15,617 nt of DNA from SKVR01 sp964410015 (GTDB lineage Bacteria > Bacteroidota > Bacteroidia > Bacteroidales > UBA7960), in contig CAYPFV010000070.1 in assembly GCA_964410015.1 (NCBI GenBank), positions 1 to 15,617 on the forward strand, given 5' to 3'. Below, one piece after another: positions 8,013 to 15,384 of the stretch. The notes beneath the pieces are model-generated. The model was given only the letters and a program-made list of their open reading frames with translations. It searched no databases and was not told the DNA's origin. Position numbers and translations under genes: made by a program. Position 1 is the stretch's first letter. Each line of letters begins with the position of its first letter.

Positions 8013-8472
8013 AACTAACTTTTTTCTTTTAAATGAGTAATCTATTGGTTAAAAATGTTTTGGAAGCACAAAAATATCAATAAATCAATAAGACGCTTTC
8101 ATTTAAAAAGTTAATAAAAAACAACAAATACAATAACGAACACATTATCAACGATTTGAACATGAAAGCAATTTTGATTTTTTTGTTTTTATAAAAAGCT
8201 AATATTATTCATAGATGTACAATATTTAAACTTCGATTAATTGACTTTAATAAAACATCCAAAACATATCTGATAATTTTTTTCATTAGAATGCAATCAT
8301 CGTACCATCTTTTCATCCATTGATCATTTGGCAGATAATGAAAATCCATATCCTTTAACCTCAATAAAAAGTGATGCCTGACAAGAGTTGTGAAAAAAGA
8401 AAAAGGGATTTTCCGGATATAAAGGTTAATGCTTTTACTATTTGCACAAAAAGCACAATATGGTTTTGAGGT
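8013..8472. other. A+T-rich gene-free stretch
   Basis: There is no supportable gene on either strand. Beyond the promoter candidate it holds only very short frames, and a small hairpin TGCTTTT (8430-8436)/AAAAGCA (8449-8455) without a T-tract. The stretch lies upstream of the DUF4168-like gene; the helicase 3' end lies beyond the repeat array to its right. Confidence 0.6.
8069..8076 (-). promoter_or_regulatory. Candidate -7 promoter element for the DUF4168-like gene
   Basis: On the minus strand this reads TATTTTTG, a full match to the Bacteroidota -7 consensus TAnnTTTG, placed 57 nt upstream of the ATG at 8012. No TTG-type -33 box is seen at the usual spacing and the region is T-rich, so a chance match is possible. 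Confidence 0.4.
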
Positions 8473-8638
8473 TCATCTGTTTATAATTTTCCAAAATTAA
8501 TAATTAGAACGCTGATAACACTGATTTTACAGATAATCGCTGATAGAAAAAATCTGTGCAAATCCGCTCAATCTGTGTCATCTGCGTTCCATTAATCTTA
8601 ATCATCCTCGTGTGTGTTTTAAGTCAATCATGGATGTT
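8473..8638 (+). repeat. Intergenic repeat unit 1, interrupted by a hairpin element
   Basis: The unit begins with TCATCTGTTTATAATTT (8473-8489) and ends with the unit tail AATCAT..TCGTGTGTGT...TCATGG (from 8600), immediately before the next unit. The middle, including the ATGGAGCTCGCC block expected from other copies, is absent and its place is taken by the 83-bp hairpin element at 8507-8589. No coding frame is supported. Confidence 0.65.
8507..8589 (+). repeat. Imperfect palindromic repeat (GAACGC...GCGTTC element)
   Basis: The left arm at 8507-8526 pairs with the right arm at 8570-8589 at 17 of 20 positions; both begin or end with GAACGC/GCGTTC. The right half is built from degenerate 9-10 nt repeats (ATCTGTGCAA, ATCCGCTCA, ATCTGTGTC, ATCTGCGTTC). 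Elements of this ATCTGTG/ATCCGTG style are, as I recall, common in Bacteroidota intergenic regions; their function is unknown. The transcript would fold into a long stem-loop. Confidence 0.7.
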
Positions 8639-8763
8639 TCATCTGTTTATAATTTTATTAAACAGAATAAATGGAGCTCGCCAAAACTCGGGTTTTGTAT
8701 TTTTGTCTATGCCACGAAATCTAATCATCTGCGAGTGTGCCTATACTTTTGGTATGGCCCGGT
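8639..8763 (+). repeat. Intergenic repeat unit 2 (~125 bp)
   Basis: The head TCATCTGTTTATAATTT (8639-8655) is followed by ATGGAGCTCGCC at 8671-8682, a perfect 6-bp hairpin with a TCGG loop (8682-8697), the AATCATCTGCGAGTGTG block (from 8723), and the tail TATGGCCCGGT. It aligns from end to end with the unit at 15442-15563, with the first internal block at the identical offset of 32 nt. A degenerate head of a further unit follows at 8764. Confidence 0.8.
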
Positions 8764-8870
8764 TCATTATATAATAATTGGATTAAAGTGGTATGATGGA
8801 ACACCCTTAAATGCTGATTTTGTTATCTATGTTTATTGATCCGCTAAACATCAGGTATTTAATCCAAATT
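8764..8870. other. Degenerate repeat head and spacer downstream of the helicase gene
   Basis: TCATTATATAATAATT at 8764-8779 looks like a decayed copy of the 17-nt repeat head. The rest, up to the helicase stop, has no recognised gene and no clear terminator for the minus-strand helicase transcript. Confidence 0.4.
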
Positions 8871-10304
8871 TTATTTTTCAAAAAAATCTTCAGAAAACCC
8901 CATCAGATATAAGTTCTCAGTAGCGCGTGTCAGGGCGGTGTATAACCAACGAAAGTACTCTTTATCAGGTATTTTATCAGGGATATAACCCATTTCCACA
9001 AAAACATTTTTCCATTGCCCGCCTTGTGCTTTATGGCAGGTAACGGCATAGGCGAACTTTACCTGTACTGCATTGAGATAAGGATTAGATTTTATTTTTG
9101 CAAACCTTTTTGTTTTACTGGGTTCATCGATATAATCCTCACTCACCCTTTCAAATAACAACTTTGATTGTTCGTATGAAAGGGAAGGACCTTCAGCATC
9201 AAGGGTATCAAGAATTAAAATCAGATCCAACTCCGGCTCATCAGGATAGTCAAGCATCCTGATACTTGCCTGGGCAAAACGAAATCCATACATCTCTTCA
9301 ATGCGTTGTATTCGGGTAATTTCTATAATATCGCCATTGGCAATAAAACTGGCAGCAGATTTCTGGGGTAACCAGAAATAGTTGTTTTTCACTACCATCA
9401 GTAGATCACCTGCACCGATTTCATCCTCAAAAAACAAAACCCTGGCGCGGATATGTTTATTATAAAGATTTGCCCTTTTGTTGCTGCGGCATATCACAAT
9501 AGTTTGCTCAAATGAACCGGGCGAAAAGGCATCGTTGATATAGTCAGTTGTTTCAACACCTGTAAGTCTTTTCATATCGCTAAATCCTTGTATATGAAAT
9601 TTCAGAAAACCTTTTTTGCCAGTCTCTATCTTTTTCCTTATGCGGGTGGCATTATATAAAATACCACTATCAGTTTGTTGCCTAACTACCTCTTTCAGTT
9701 CTTCTGACCAGATATTGAGATGGAAAGTACTGCGGAGCGAAGCAACACTCAGGGCAGGACTATGGGTAGAATGAACCGGTGGAAGCTGAGCCGAATCTCC
9801 GATGAATATCAACCGGCAACGATCACCATTGTATACATAGTCGATGAGATCGTGGAGTAAACTTCCCGATTGAAAAACATATCTTTCTTCCCGTGCAGAC
9901 ACATCTGTAATCATGGAGGCTTCATCAACAATAAAAAGGGTGTTAGCATGTTTGTTGGGTTGCAATTGGAAAGAAATTCCACCCTGATTGGTTTCTGAAA
10001 GACGATAAATAACACGATGGATAGTAAAGGCACTCTGCCCGGCATAACCTGCCAAAACTTTTGCTGCCCGTCCGGTAGGAGCAAGCAATATACAATTTGC
10101 TTTTAAACGCGGCAATAATTTTACCAGTTTCGACACCAGCGTGGTTTTACCAGTACCAGCATATCCTTTAAGGAGAAAAACCGAAGAAAAATCAGATGAT
10201 AAAAGAAATTCAGACAACTTACCAATCACTCTTTTCTGATCATAGGTGGGTTGAAGTTGCAATTCTTCCAAAAATAAGCGTTGGATTTGATCTTTTGTTA
10301 GCAT
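8871..10304 (-). CDS. RecD/Pif1-like superfamily 1 DNA helicase (AAA ATPase, UvrD_C_2)
   Basis: This is a 477-residue cytoplasmic ATP-dependent helicase, the short form common in Bacteroidota without RecD nuclease-complex domains. Motifs are intact and in order: Walker A GYAGTGKTT (47-55), motif Ia LAPTGRAAKVL (74-84), Walker B VDEAS (126-130), motif III GDSAQLPP (169-176), motif IV VICRSNKRAN (270-279), motif V AVTCHKAQGGQW (420-431), and motif VI YTALTRA (455-461) with the arginine finger Arg460. The VTCHKAQG block is the UvrD_C_2 signature of RecD/TraA/Pif1 relatives. By family a role in recombination or replication-fork repair is likely; 5'-to-3' polarity is expected but not shown. The ATG start abuts a run of nine T on the coding strand. 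It lies 46 bp downstream of tamL on the same strand and may share its transcript. Confidence 0.93.
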   Translation of the reverse strand: MLTKDQIQRLFLEELQLQPTYDQKRVIGKLSEFLLSSDFSSVFLLKGYAGTGKTTLVSKLVKLLPRLKANCILLAPTGRAAKVLAGYAGQSAFTIHRVIYRLSETNQGGISFQLQPNKHANTLFIVDEASMITDVSAREERYVFQSGSLLHDLIDYVYNGDRCRLIFIGDSAQLPPVHSTHSPALSVASLRSTFHLNIWSEELKEVVRQQTDSGILYNATRIRKKIETGKKGFLKFHIQGFSDMKRLTGVETTDYINDAFSPGSFEQTIVICRSNKRANLYNKHIRARVLFFEDEIGAGDLLMVVKNNYFWLPQKSAASFIANGDIIEITRIQRIEEMYGFRFAQASIRMLDYPDEPELDLILILDTLDAEGPSLSYEQSKLLFERVSEDYIDEPSKTKRFAKIKSNPYLNAVQVKFAYAVTCHKAQGGQWKNVFVEMGYIPDKIPDKEYFRWLYTALTRATENLYLMGFSEDFFEK

Positions 10305-10350
10305 AAAAAAAAAGCATTCAGCATAAAATTACAAAGTAGGATTAACCAGA
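10305..10350 (-). other. tamL-helicase spacer with U9 tract
   Basis: In the direction of transcription, the 46-nt spacer ends in nine T residues (complement of A9 at 10305-10313) that directly precede the helicase ATG. An upstream ATG at 10324 opens an 8-codon frame that ends inside the helicase start. There is no GC-rich stem before the T-tract, so I do not call a terminator. Confidence 0.6.
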
Positions 10351-12696
10351 TCAGAAAGGATATCCTATACCCAAATTAAGGTTATAGTCACGAAAACCTG
10401 GCCATTTTTTAATCCATTGATCTTTTGCAGGTAAGGCGGGGTCTTTTAGTGGAACAGCGGCATCGATGCGAAGAATGAAAAAATCAAAATCAAGTCGAAC
10501 TCCTAATCCGCCGCCCACAGCAATGTCTCTTCCGAAAGAATCCCAGCGGAATTCGCCGCCCGGAAACTGGTCGTTTTGATTAATAAACCATACATTACCT
10601 GCGTCAAGGAAAAATGCACCATGCCAGAAGCTGTAAACTTTAAAACGGTATTCAATGTTTGTTTCAATTTTAATATCGCCGTAGCGATCAAAACGCAATT
10701 GATCATCGCTGGCATAACTGCCGGGGCCAAGAGAATATATCCTCCATGCCCGGATGCCGTTGGCACCTCCTCCGTAGTAACTTTTGATAAAAGGAAGTGT
10801 GCTAACATTTCCATAGGGTATTCCGGCTCCTGCCATTAATCGAAAAACAAGCGATTCATTGTTATCAAAAACTTTATAATATCTGAAATCTGCGTCTCCT
10901 TTGAGAAACTGTGAAAAAGGTATGTTAAAGATGTTATAACTGCCATTTTCATCCACAGATAATCCTAAAGATTCGGAAAGAAGATTCATTAAACCACCTG
11001 CAGATTCAAAGTTTGTTCTCAAATAGACAAAATCACTCATTCTGGATAAATCCTGAGTATTTAAAACATAAGTATGTTTAAGACCCACGATAAAATGATC
11101 CCTGAAGCGGCTAAGAATAAAAGGATTCGCATCTGGCACATTGGTGCGCAGGATAGAATCATTAAAAACCCTGATAGAACTTATTTCCAGCGGGTTGAGT
11201 TGATGACGGTCATTAGAGGATTGGTTCCACTCAAATCCGTAGTTGAAATTGAGGATGTACCTGGTGTAGTCGGGACGTTGCCTGAAATTGATACCGGAAA
11301 CAATGGTACTTTTAGGACGTGCATTTCGTGCAATCCGCTCAATGGTAAAAGGAAGTAAAAATCTGGGGAAATCGATTCCGGCTTCCACTCCCAGCTCCAG
11401 AGTGTTAAAGGGTAATCGCTGTATCACTTCATCAGGAGAAGACTCTCCTGTTACTTCCAGCGCCCCTTTGAAGCGAAGGTTAAAAATTTCTGCATTGCGA
11501 AATATGTTTCTGTTTTGATACAAAAAGTTACTTGCTACCCCCAGATTTCCTGCTGTGTTCAATCCTTCTGCTTCTACTGTAAAGGCATTGGCGGCAGAGC
11601 GGTTGAGTTGCACATAAGCATTCAGATAACCCAGAGAATCTGTTGGATTTCCTTTTTCTGGATCTTTGGATTCCTGAAATTGCAGGTTAATAAACCTGAA
11701 ATTGCGCAATCCCGTAAGAAAGTTATAGGTTTGCTCTACATCAGAAATTCTGAAGTATTCCCCAGGACGTAATCGCAAATGATTAACAATCACAAATGGT
11801 TTTATTCTGAGGGGTCCGTTGTGCAAAAAAACATATTCCCTGTTATGATTGATGTTGGGAGGATCAGGTACAAAAATTGTTGTATCGCGCCTAACCACAT
11901 CATTTTGCAATGCCGAAAATTCCGGGAGAACAATCACCTTATCAAGTAAAAATCTGCGGTGCCTTATATTTTGCAAACTGTCTGCTAAATCTGTCTGTGG
12001 AGGATCATTGATAATCACATCCATATTTACTGCATGTTTCTGAAGATTACTGTCTACGCTGAAGATAATAAAGTCTCGGGAGAATCTGAAAAAACCGTTA
12101 TTTCTCAGATAACGGGTTATCCGGTTTCGCTCATCTTCCAGTTTTTTAGCATCGTAGCGATCACCTGTTTTTACAAGCGACTGAAGCGTATCGTTCAATA
12201 CAAACCTTTCAATTCGATCGTCTCTGATCAAATATTTTTTTTTGTTGATCAAATAGGGAGTATTACCAGTAATATGGTAATGAATTCGTGCCTTTTTGTT
12301 TTTCAATTTTTCCTCTAATTCTATTTCTGCATTAAAATATCCTTTGGAATGCAGATACAATTCAAACTGATCAGTAGTATTGAGGGCAAGGGAAGGATCA
12401 TAAATTACGGGAGGTTCTCCTATGGTATTTTTGGTCCATTTTTTAAAACGTGTTTCTTTCCCCCTGTCGGCCAACTGGTAAACGTTCAGATGAAATCGAA
12501 ACAAACCCAGTATTTTCCTGTTGGGTTGTTGTCGCACAAAAGTTTTAAGGTCGGATTTTGAAACCTGACTATCAGTTATCCTGATGGTATTTCTTTGCAA
12601 AAGATACTCACCTTCCGATAGTCGACGGGCAGGATTGCAGGAAATGAAAAAATAAACAGAAAATAAAAGGAAAAAACTTGTTTTTAACTTGGGCAC
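10351..12696 (-). CDS. tamL: TamL-type Omp85 lipoprotein (BamA/TamA family)
   Basis: This is a 781-residue outer-membrane protein of the Omp85 family, in the lipoprotein form of TamA found in Bacteroidota, expected to work with TamB in envelope assembly or lipid transfer. The start is GTG at 12696: a TAA lies immediately upstream in frame, and GTG gives a lipoprotein signal (hydrophobic 8-18, lipobox FISC with Cys20). POTRA-like regions span about 33-110, 140-230 and 250-345; DDRIERFVLNDTLQ and PGEYFRISDVEQTYNFLTGLRNFRF are typical POTRA text. The 16-strand barrel spans about 365-781 and ends in the terminal aromatic signal GIGYPF. The conserved loop-6 region reads YYGGGANGIRAWR (IRAW 648-651), the form of VRGF I associate with TamL, with the key Arg kept. 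tamB is not adjacent in the window. The helicase gene follows 46 bp downstream. Confidence 0.9.
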   Translation of the reverse strand: MPKLKTSFFLLFSVYFFISCNPARRLSEGEYLLQRNTIRITDSQVSKSDLKTFVRQQPNRKILGLFRFHLNVYQLADRGKETRFKKWTKNTIGEPPVIYDPSLALNTTDQFELYLHSKGYFNAEIELEEKLKNKKARIHYHITGNTPYLINKKKYLIRDDRIERFVLNDTLQSLVKTGDRYDAKKLEDERNRITRYLRNNGFFRFSRDFIIFSVDSNLQKHAVNMDVIINDPPQTDLADSLQNIRHRRFLLDKVIVLPEFSALQNDVVRRDTTIFVPDPPNINHNREYVFLHNGPLRIKPFVIVNHLRLRPGEYFRISDVEQTYNFLTGLRNFRFINLQFQESKDPEKGNPTDSLGYLNAYVQLNRSAANAFTVEAEGLNTAGNLGVASNFLYQNRNIFRNAEIFNLRFKGALEVTGESSPDEVIQRLPFNTLELGVEAGIDFPRFLLPFTIERIARNARPKSTIVSGINFRQRPDYTRYILNFNYGFEWNQSSNDRHQLNPLEISSIRVFNDSILRTNVPDANPFILSRFRDHFIVGLKHTYVLNTQDLSRMSDFVYLRTNFESAGGLMNLLSESLGLSVDENGSYNIFNIPFSQFLKGDADFRYYKVFDNNESLVFRLMAGAGIPYGNVSTLPFIKSYYGGGANGIRAWRIYSLGPGSYASDDQLRFDRYGDIKIETNIEYRFKVYSFWHGAFFLDAGNVWFINQNDQFPGGEFRWDSFGRDIAVGGGLGVRLDFDFFILRIDAAVPLKDPALPAKDQWIKKWPGFRDYNLNLGIGYPF

Positions 12697-12752
12697 TTAT
12701 AGATATATAGATAGATTTAAAGGGAAAATCATTTTTTAAAAACTAATAATTG

Positions 12753-12760
12753 CAAAGATA
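12753..12760 (-). promoter_or_regulatory. Candidate -7 promoter element for tamL
   Basis: On the minus strand this reads TATCTTTG, a full TAnnTTTG match, 57 nt upstream of the GTG start. No clear TTG box lies at the usual distance upstream. The position in a divergent intergenic region, with nothing else upstream of tamL on this strand, supports a promoter here. Confidence 0.55.
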
Positions 12761-13008
12761 AGATCATTTTTTCATTCAGATGGATATTGCCTGGTTAGAA
12801 AATTCAAAAATGATCATTCACAAATGATACTCTGACAGCAAAAGGTCTTCAATTGTCGGCAAATTATGCCTTTTACTTTTTTCCTGTACCTGGGATGCAG
12901 GCGAATTAAGATGCAGGAAAAGTCTTTCACACCTATGTATTAACAAATCTTTACAAAACAGAAATGCAGAATAAAACCTTTTAATTTCTGTTAATGTTCT
13001 TAAATCTA

Positions 13009-13016
13009 TAACTTTG
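13009..13016 (+). promoter_or_regulatory. Candidate -7 promoter element for the SGNH hydrolase gene
   Basis: TAACTTTG is a full match to the Bacteroidota -7 consensus TAnnTTTG. It ends 18 nt before the ATG at 13035 and 27 nt before the ATG at 13044, leaving a very short leader. The closest -33 candidate is a poor match. Confidence 0.5.
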
Positions 13017-13034
13017 TGAAATTCAAACAAACTT

Positions 13035-13823
13035 ATGAGAAATAAAATGAAGAAAACATTCACAAACCCTGTTATAATCCTGGTTACATTTGTATTGTTT
13101 TTCGTGGTGATCAATTCATGTCAGTCAGGCAATGAATTAAAACCGGAAAATACACATCATATATCTCAAGAAAATTCAGACCAGGATTCGATTAATGAAT
13201 CAGAAACAACTTTTATGACTTATCTTGCCCTAGGCGATTCTTATACTATTGGAGAAGGAGTAACGGTTGAAGACAGATACCCGGTTCAGTTGCAAAGCCA
13301 ATTGGTGGAAAACAATATACATTTGGAAGAATTAAAAATCATCGCTCAAACAGGATGGACTACCGGGCAACTTCTTGATGCCATTGAATCTACAACATTG
13401 AATGAGCAATACGGAATGGTAAGTTTGTTAATTGGTGTAAACAATCAGTACAGGGGTATGAGTATCAATCATTACAGGGAGGAATTTGAAACCCTGCTGG
13501 ATATGTCCATAGAATTTGCCGGACAAGATCCCGAAAAAGTAATTGTACTTTCTATACCCGACTGGGGTGTAACTCCCTATGCTGAAGGACAGGACCGTGA
13601 AAAAATTGCTCGTGAGATAGATGCTTTTAACCATGTAAACCTTGAAGAATCTGAAAAAAAAGGTGTGCATTATATAAATGTAACAGATATCAGCAGGATG
13701 GCGGCCACACAACCCAATCTTATTGCAGGTGATGGATTGCATCCTTCAGGCATCATGTATGCAATGTGGGTTGATAAAATGATTCCTTTAGCCATTAGTA
13801 TTTTTGAAAAACAACAAGATTGA
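13035..13823 (+). CDS. SGNH/GDSL-family hydrolase, predicted lipoprotein
   Basis: This 262-residue esterase/lipase-type hydrolase is predicted to be lipid-anchored. The signal has a hydrophobic core at about 13-27 and the lipobox VINSC with Cys29; an ATG three codons downstream of 13044's predecessor, at 13044 itself (MKKTF...), is an equally good start. After a polar linker (30-60) come the SGNH blocks: block I LALGDSYTIGEG with nucleophile Ser69, block II with Gly107 (IAQTGWTTG), block III IGVNNQ with Asn136, and block V DGLHPSG with Asp233 and His236. All four catalytic positions are present, so it should be active. Substrate is unknown (acyl esters, acetylated glycans and thioesters all occur in the family). 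It is divergent from tamL and 136 bp upstream of the kynureninase gene. Confidence 0.9.
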   Translation: MRNKMKKTFTNPVIILVTFVLFFVVINSCQSGNELKPENTHHISQENSDQDSINESETTFMTYLALGDSYTIGEGVTVEDRYPVQLQSQLVENNIHLEELKIIAQTGWTTGQLLDAIESTTLNEQYGMVSLLIGVNNQYRGMSINHYREEFETLLDMSIEFAGQDPEKVIVLSIPDWGVTPYAEGQDREKIAREIDAFNHVNLEESEKKGVHYINVTDISRMAATQPNLIAGDGLHPSGIMYAMWVDKMIPLAISIFEKQQD

Positions 13824-13852
13824 TAATAATTCTTTTCAGGAAAATAAATTAT

Positions 13853-13880
13853 TGACAGTCCTGTGATTTTTTTAAATTTT
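13853..13880 (+). promoter_or_regulatory. Candidate promoter for kynureninase
   Basis: TTG at 13852-13854 (within TTGACA) is followed after an 18-nt spacer by TAAATTTT at 13873-13880, one base off the TAnnTTTG -7 consensus. Box order and spacing are close to those of Bacteroidota promoters. It would give a leader of roughly 70-75 nt before the ATG at 13960. Confidence 0.4.
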
Positions 13881-13959
13881 CCAGTTGCTGTATATTTACC
13901 ACACCTTTATCACAAAATTCCCAAATCAATATAAATATCCAAAAGATCTTTCCAAATTA

Positions 13960-15231
13960 ATGATGACACTATCAGAAGCAATTCAAAAAGACCAAAACGA
14001 TTCCCTTAAACAATTCCGTTCACATTTTATCAAAGATGATCAAAATCTTATTTACCTCGACGGAAACTCACTGGGTATGCTTCCGGCGGATACACCTGCC
14101 GTTATACTAAAAGTGGTAAGGCAGGAATGGGGTGATCGCCTGATCAGGAGCTGGAATGAACAATGGTTTGACCGTTTTCAGAAGACATCTGCCAAACTGT
14201 CGAAAATAATTGGTGCACAACCTGATGAGGTGATCATAAGCGATAGTACCTCCGTAAACCTCTTTAAACTTGCCTGGGCTGCCCTTCATTATCAGAAAGA
14301 TAAAAAAACCATTGTGAGCGATCAGTTGAATTTTCCTTCTGACATTTATGTTTTACAAGGGTTGAAAAAAATTATGAACCAAAACCATGAGATCAGACTG
14401 GCACAGTCTAAAGATGGTATTACTGTTTCTGCAGAAGAAATAGAAAAACAACTGGGACACAAACTTGCCCTTCTTACTTTGTCGCATGTTACTTTTAAAA
14501 GTTCTTTTATGTATAACATGAAAGAAATAACCAGCCTGGCACATCAAAAAAGAGGACTTGTAATTTGGGATTTAAGTCATGCTGCCGGTTCGGTTCCCGT
14601 AAATTTGAATGAAAGTAATGCTGATATGGCCATTGGTTGCACCTATAAATATTTGAATGGAGGACCAGGTTCAACAGCCTTTCTCTATATAAAAAAAGAA
14701 CTTCAGGAAAAACTAATTTCACCAATTTGGGGTTGGTTTGGGCAAAACAACCCTTTTGAATTCAGCATGAATTATCAGCCCGCTCCGGGTATAGACAGGT
14801 TCATGACAGGTACCCCTCCCCTGCTCTCACTTTCAACACTGGAAACATCTTTAGATATACTGCTGGAAGCGGGAATAGACAACATAAGAAAGAAAAGCAT
14901 TGAGATGTCAGAATTTATGATCTCGATGGTAAAAAAATATTTGTATCCGTTGGATTTTCGACTTTCCTCTCCCGAAGATTTTAAGATAAGAGGTTCGCAC
15001 CTGTCATTAAAACATCCGGAGGCTTACAGAATAAGCAAGGCGCTTGCTGAGCCGGTTCAAAACAGAAAAACAGTTATTCCCGATTTTCGCGAACCAGACA
15101 ATCTGCGTTTGGGATTGGCCCCTTTGTACAATACTTTCCGTGATATTTATGAAGCTGTAATGGAAATAAGAACCATTGTAGAGAAAAAAGAATACCTTGC
15201 CTTTGACCAAAACAAAAGCAAGGTAACCTGA
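13960..15231 (+). CDS. kynU: Kynureninase (L-kynurenine hydrolase, PLP-dependent)
   Basis: The enzyme cleaves L-kynurenine to anthranilate and alanine (or 3-hydroxykynurenine to 3-hydroxyanthranilate) in tryptophan degradation or de novo NAD synthesis. From the ATG at 13960 (a second ATG follows directly) it is 423 residues, the usual length; an open frame back to a TTG at 13885 would add an atypical tail. Fold-type I features are present: the N-terminal substrate loop YLDGNSLGMLP, the PLP-binding WDLSHAAGS with Asp204 and His207, the Schiff-base lysine Lys230 in GCTYKYLNGGPGS, the WGWFGQNNPFEF active-site segment, and RFMTGTPPLLSLS. The C-terminus has DFREPDNLRLGLAPLYNTF, typical of KynU. 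No other kynurenine-pathway gene is in the window, so the pathway context is unresolved. A 13-bp hairpin overlaps the end of the gene. Confidence 0.96.
   Translation: MMTLSEAIQKDQNDSLKQFRSHFIKDDQNLIYLDGNSLGMLPADTPAVILKVVRQEWGDRLIRSWNEQWFDRFQKTSAKLSKIIGAQPDEVIISDSTSVNLFKLAWAALHYQKDKKTIVSDQLNFPSDIYVLQGLKKIMNQNHEIRLAQSKDGITVSAEEIEKQLGHKLALLTLSHVTFKSSFMYNMKEITSLAHQKRGLVIWDLSHAAGSVPVNLNESNADMAIGCTYKYLNGGPGSTAFLYIKKELQEKLISPIWGWFGQNNPFEFSMNYQPAPGIDRFMTGTPPLLSLSTLETSLDILLEAGIDNIRKKSIEMSEFMISMVKKYLYPLDFRLSSPEDFKIRGSHLSLKHPEAYRISKALAEPVQNRKTVIPDFREPDNLRLGLAPLYNTFRDIYEAVMEIRTIVEKKEYLAFDQNKSKVT
15193..15225 (+). terminator. Hairpin at the 3' end of kynU (possible weak terminator)
   Basis: TACCTTGC (15193-15200) and GCAAGGTA (15218-15225) form a perfect 8-bp stem. 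It continues after one mismatch with four more pairs (15202-15205 with 15213-15216), leaving a 7-nt loop. It lies inside the last codons of kynU, just before the stop at 15229-15231. The following sequence is only moderately T-rich (AATTTTATATTT), so termination is uncertain. Confidence 0.45.
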
Positions 15232-15251
15232 TGATAGAAGAATTTTATATT

Positions 15252-15384
15252 TGAGTCCACTCTGAAAAATCAATTATCCACAGATTACACAGATTTAAAC
15301 AGATGCTAAATTCTGATAATCAATGTGTTTAAAAAAAGAAAATGAACACAGATTTGCCGAAAACAACTTTTCGGAATGGACTCA
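15252..15384. repeat. ~133 bp element bounded by 17-bp inverted repeats
   Basis: TGAGTCCACTCTGAAAA (15252-15268) is repeated in reverse complement at 15368-15384 with 15 of 17 positions identical. The interior contains CCACAGATTACACAGATT (15279-15296), the same style of sequence as the hairpin element at 8507-8589, and no open frame. A third, direct copy of the arm (14 of 17) lies just outside at 15397-15413. It may be a small non-autonomous mobile element or a structured intergenic repeat. Confidence 0.55.

Larger units (their letters stand above)
12697..13034. other. Divergent intergenic region tamL / SGNH hydrolase
   Basis: The 338-bp spacer carries the candidate promoters of both flanking genes. 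It also contains a perfect 10-bp palindrome AATGATCATT at 12809-12818, roughly midway, which could be an operator but is A+T-rich and short. No coding frame is supported: the longest minus-strand frame runs into the opposing gene and has no family features. Confidence 0.6.

Noticed and set aside
8162..8194. A 10-codon frame MKAILIFLFL that looks like the start of a signal peptide
   Set aside because: It is too short, in T-rich sequence where such peptides arise by chance, with no continuing frame to suggest a truncated gene.
8430..8455. Hairpin TGCTTTT/AAAAGCA
   Set aside because: It is only 7 bp and A+T-rich, has no T-tract on either strand, and lies far from any gene end.
8556..8839. Two overlapping plus-strand frames of 72 and 75 codons in the repeat array
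   Set aside because: They consist of repeat sequence, share no similarity with any frame in the homologous unit at 15442, and lack ribosome binding sites.
12809..12818. Palindrome AATGATCATT as an operator
   Set aside because: A 10-bp A+T-rich palindrome is expected by chance in this composition, and it does not overlap either candidate promoter.
12818..13114. 98-codon minus-strand frame beginning inside the SGNH hydrolase gene
   Set aside because: It runs antisense through the hydrolase signal-peptide region and the promoter; its hydrophobic start is just the complement of coding sequence and it has no family features.
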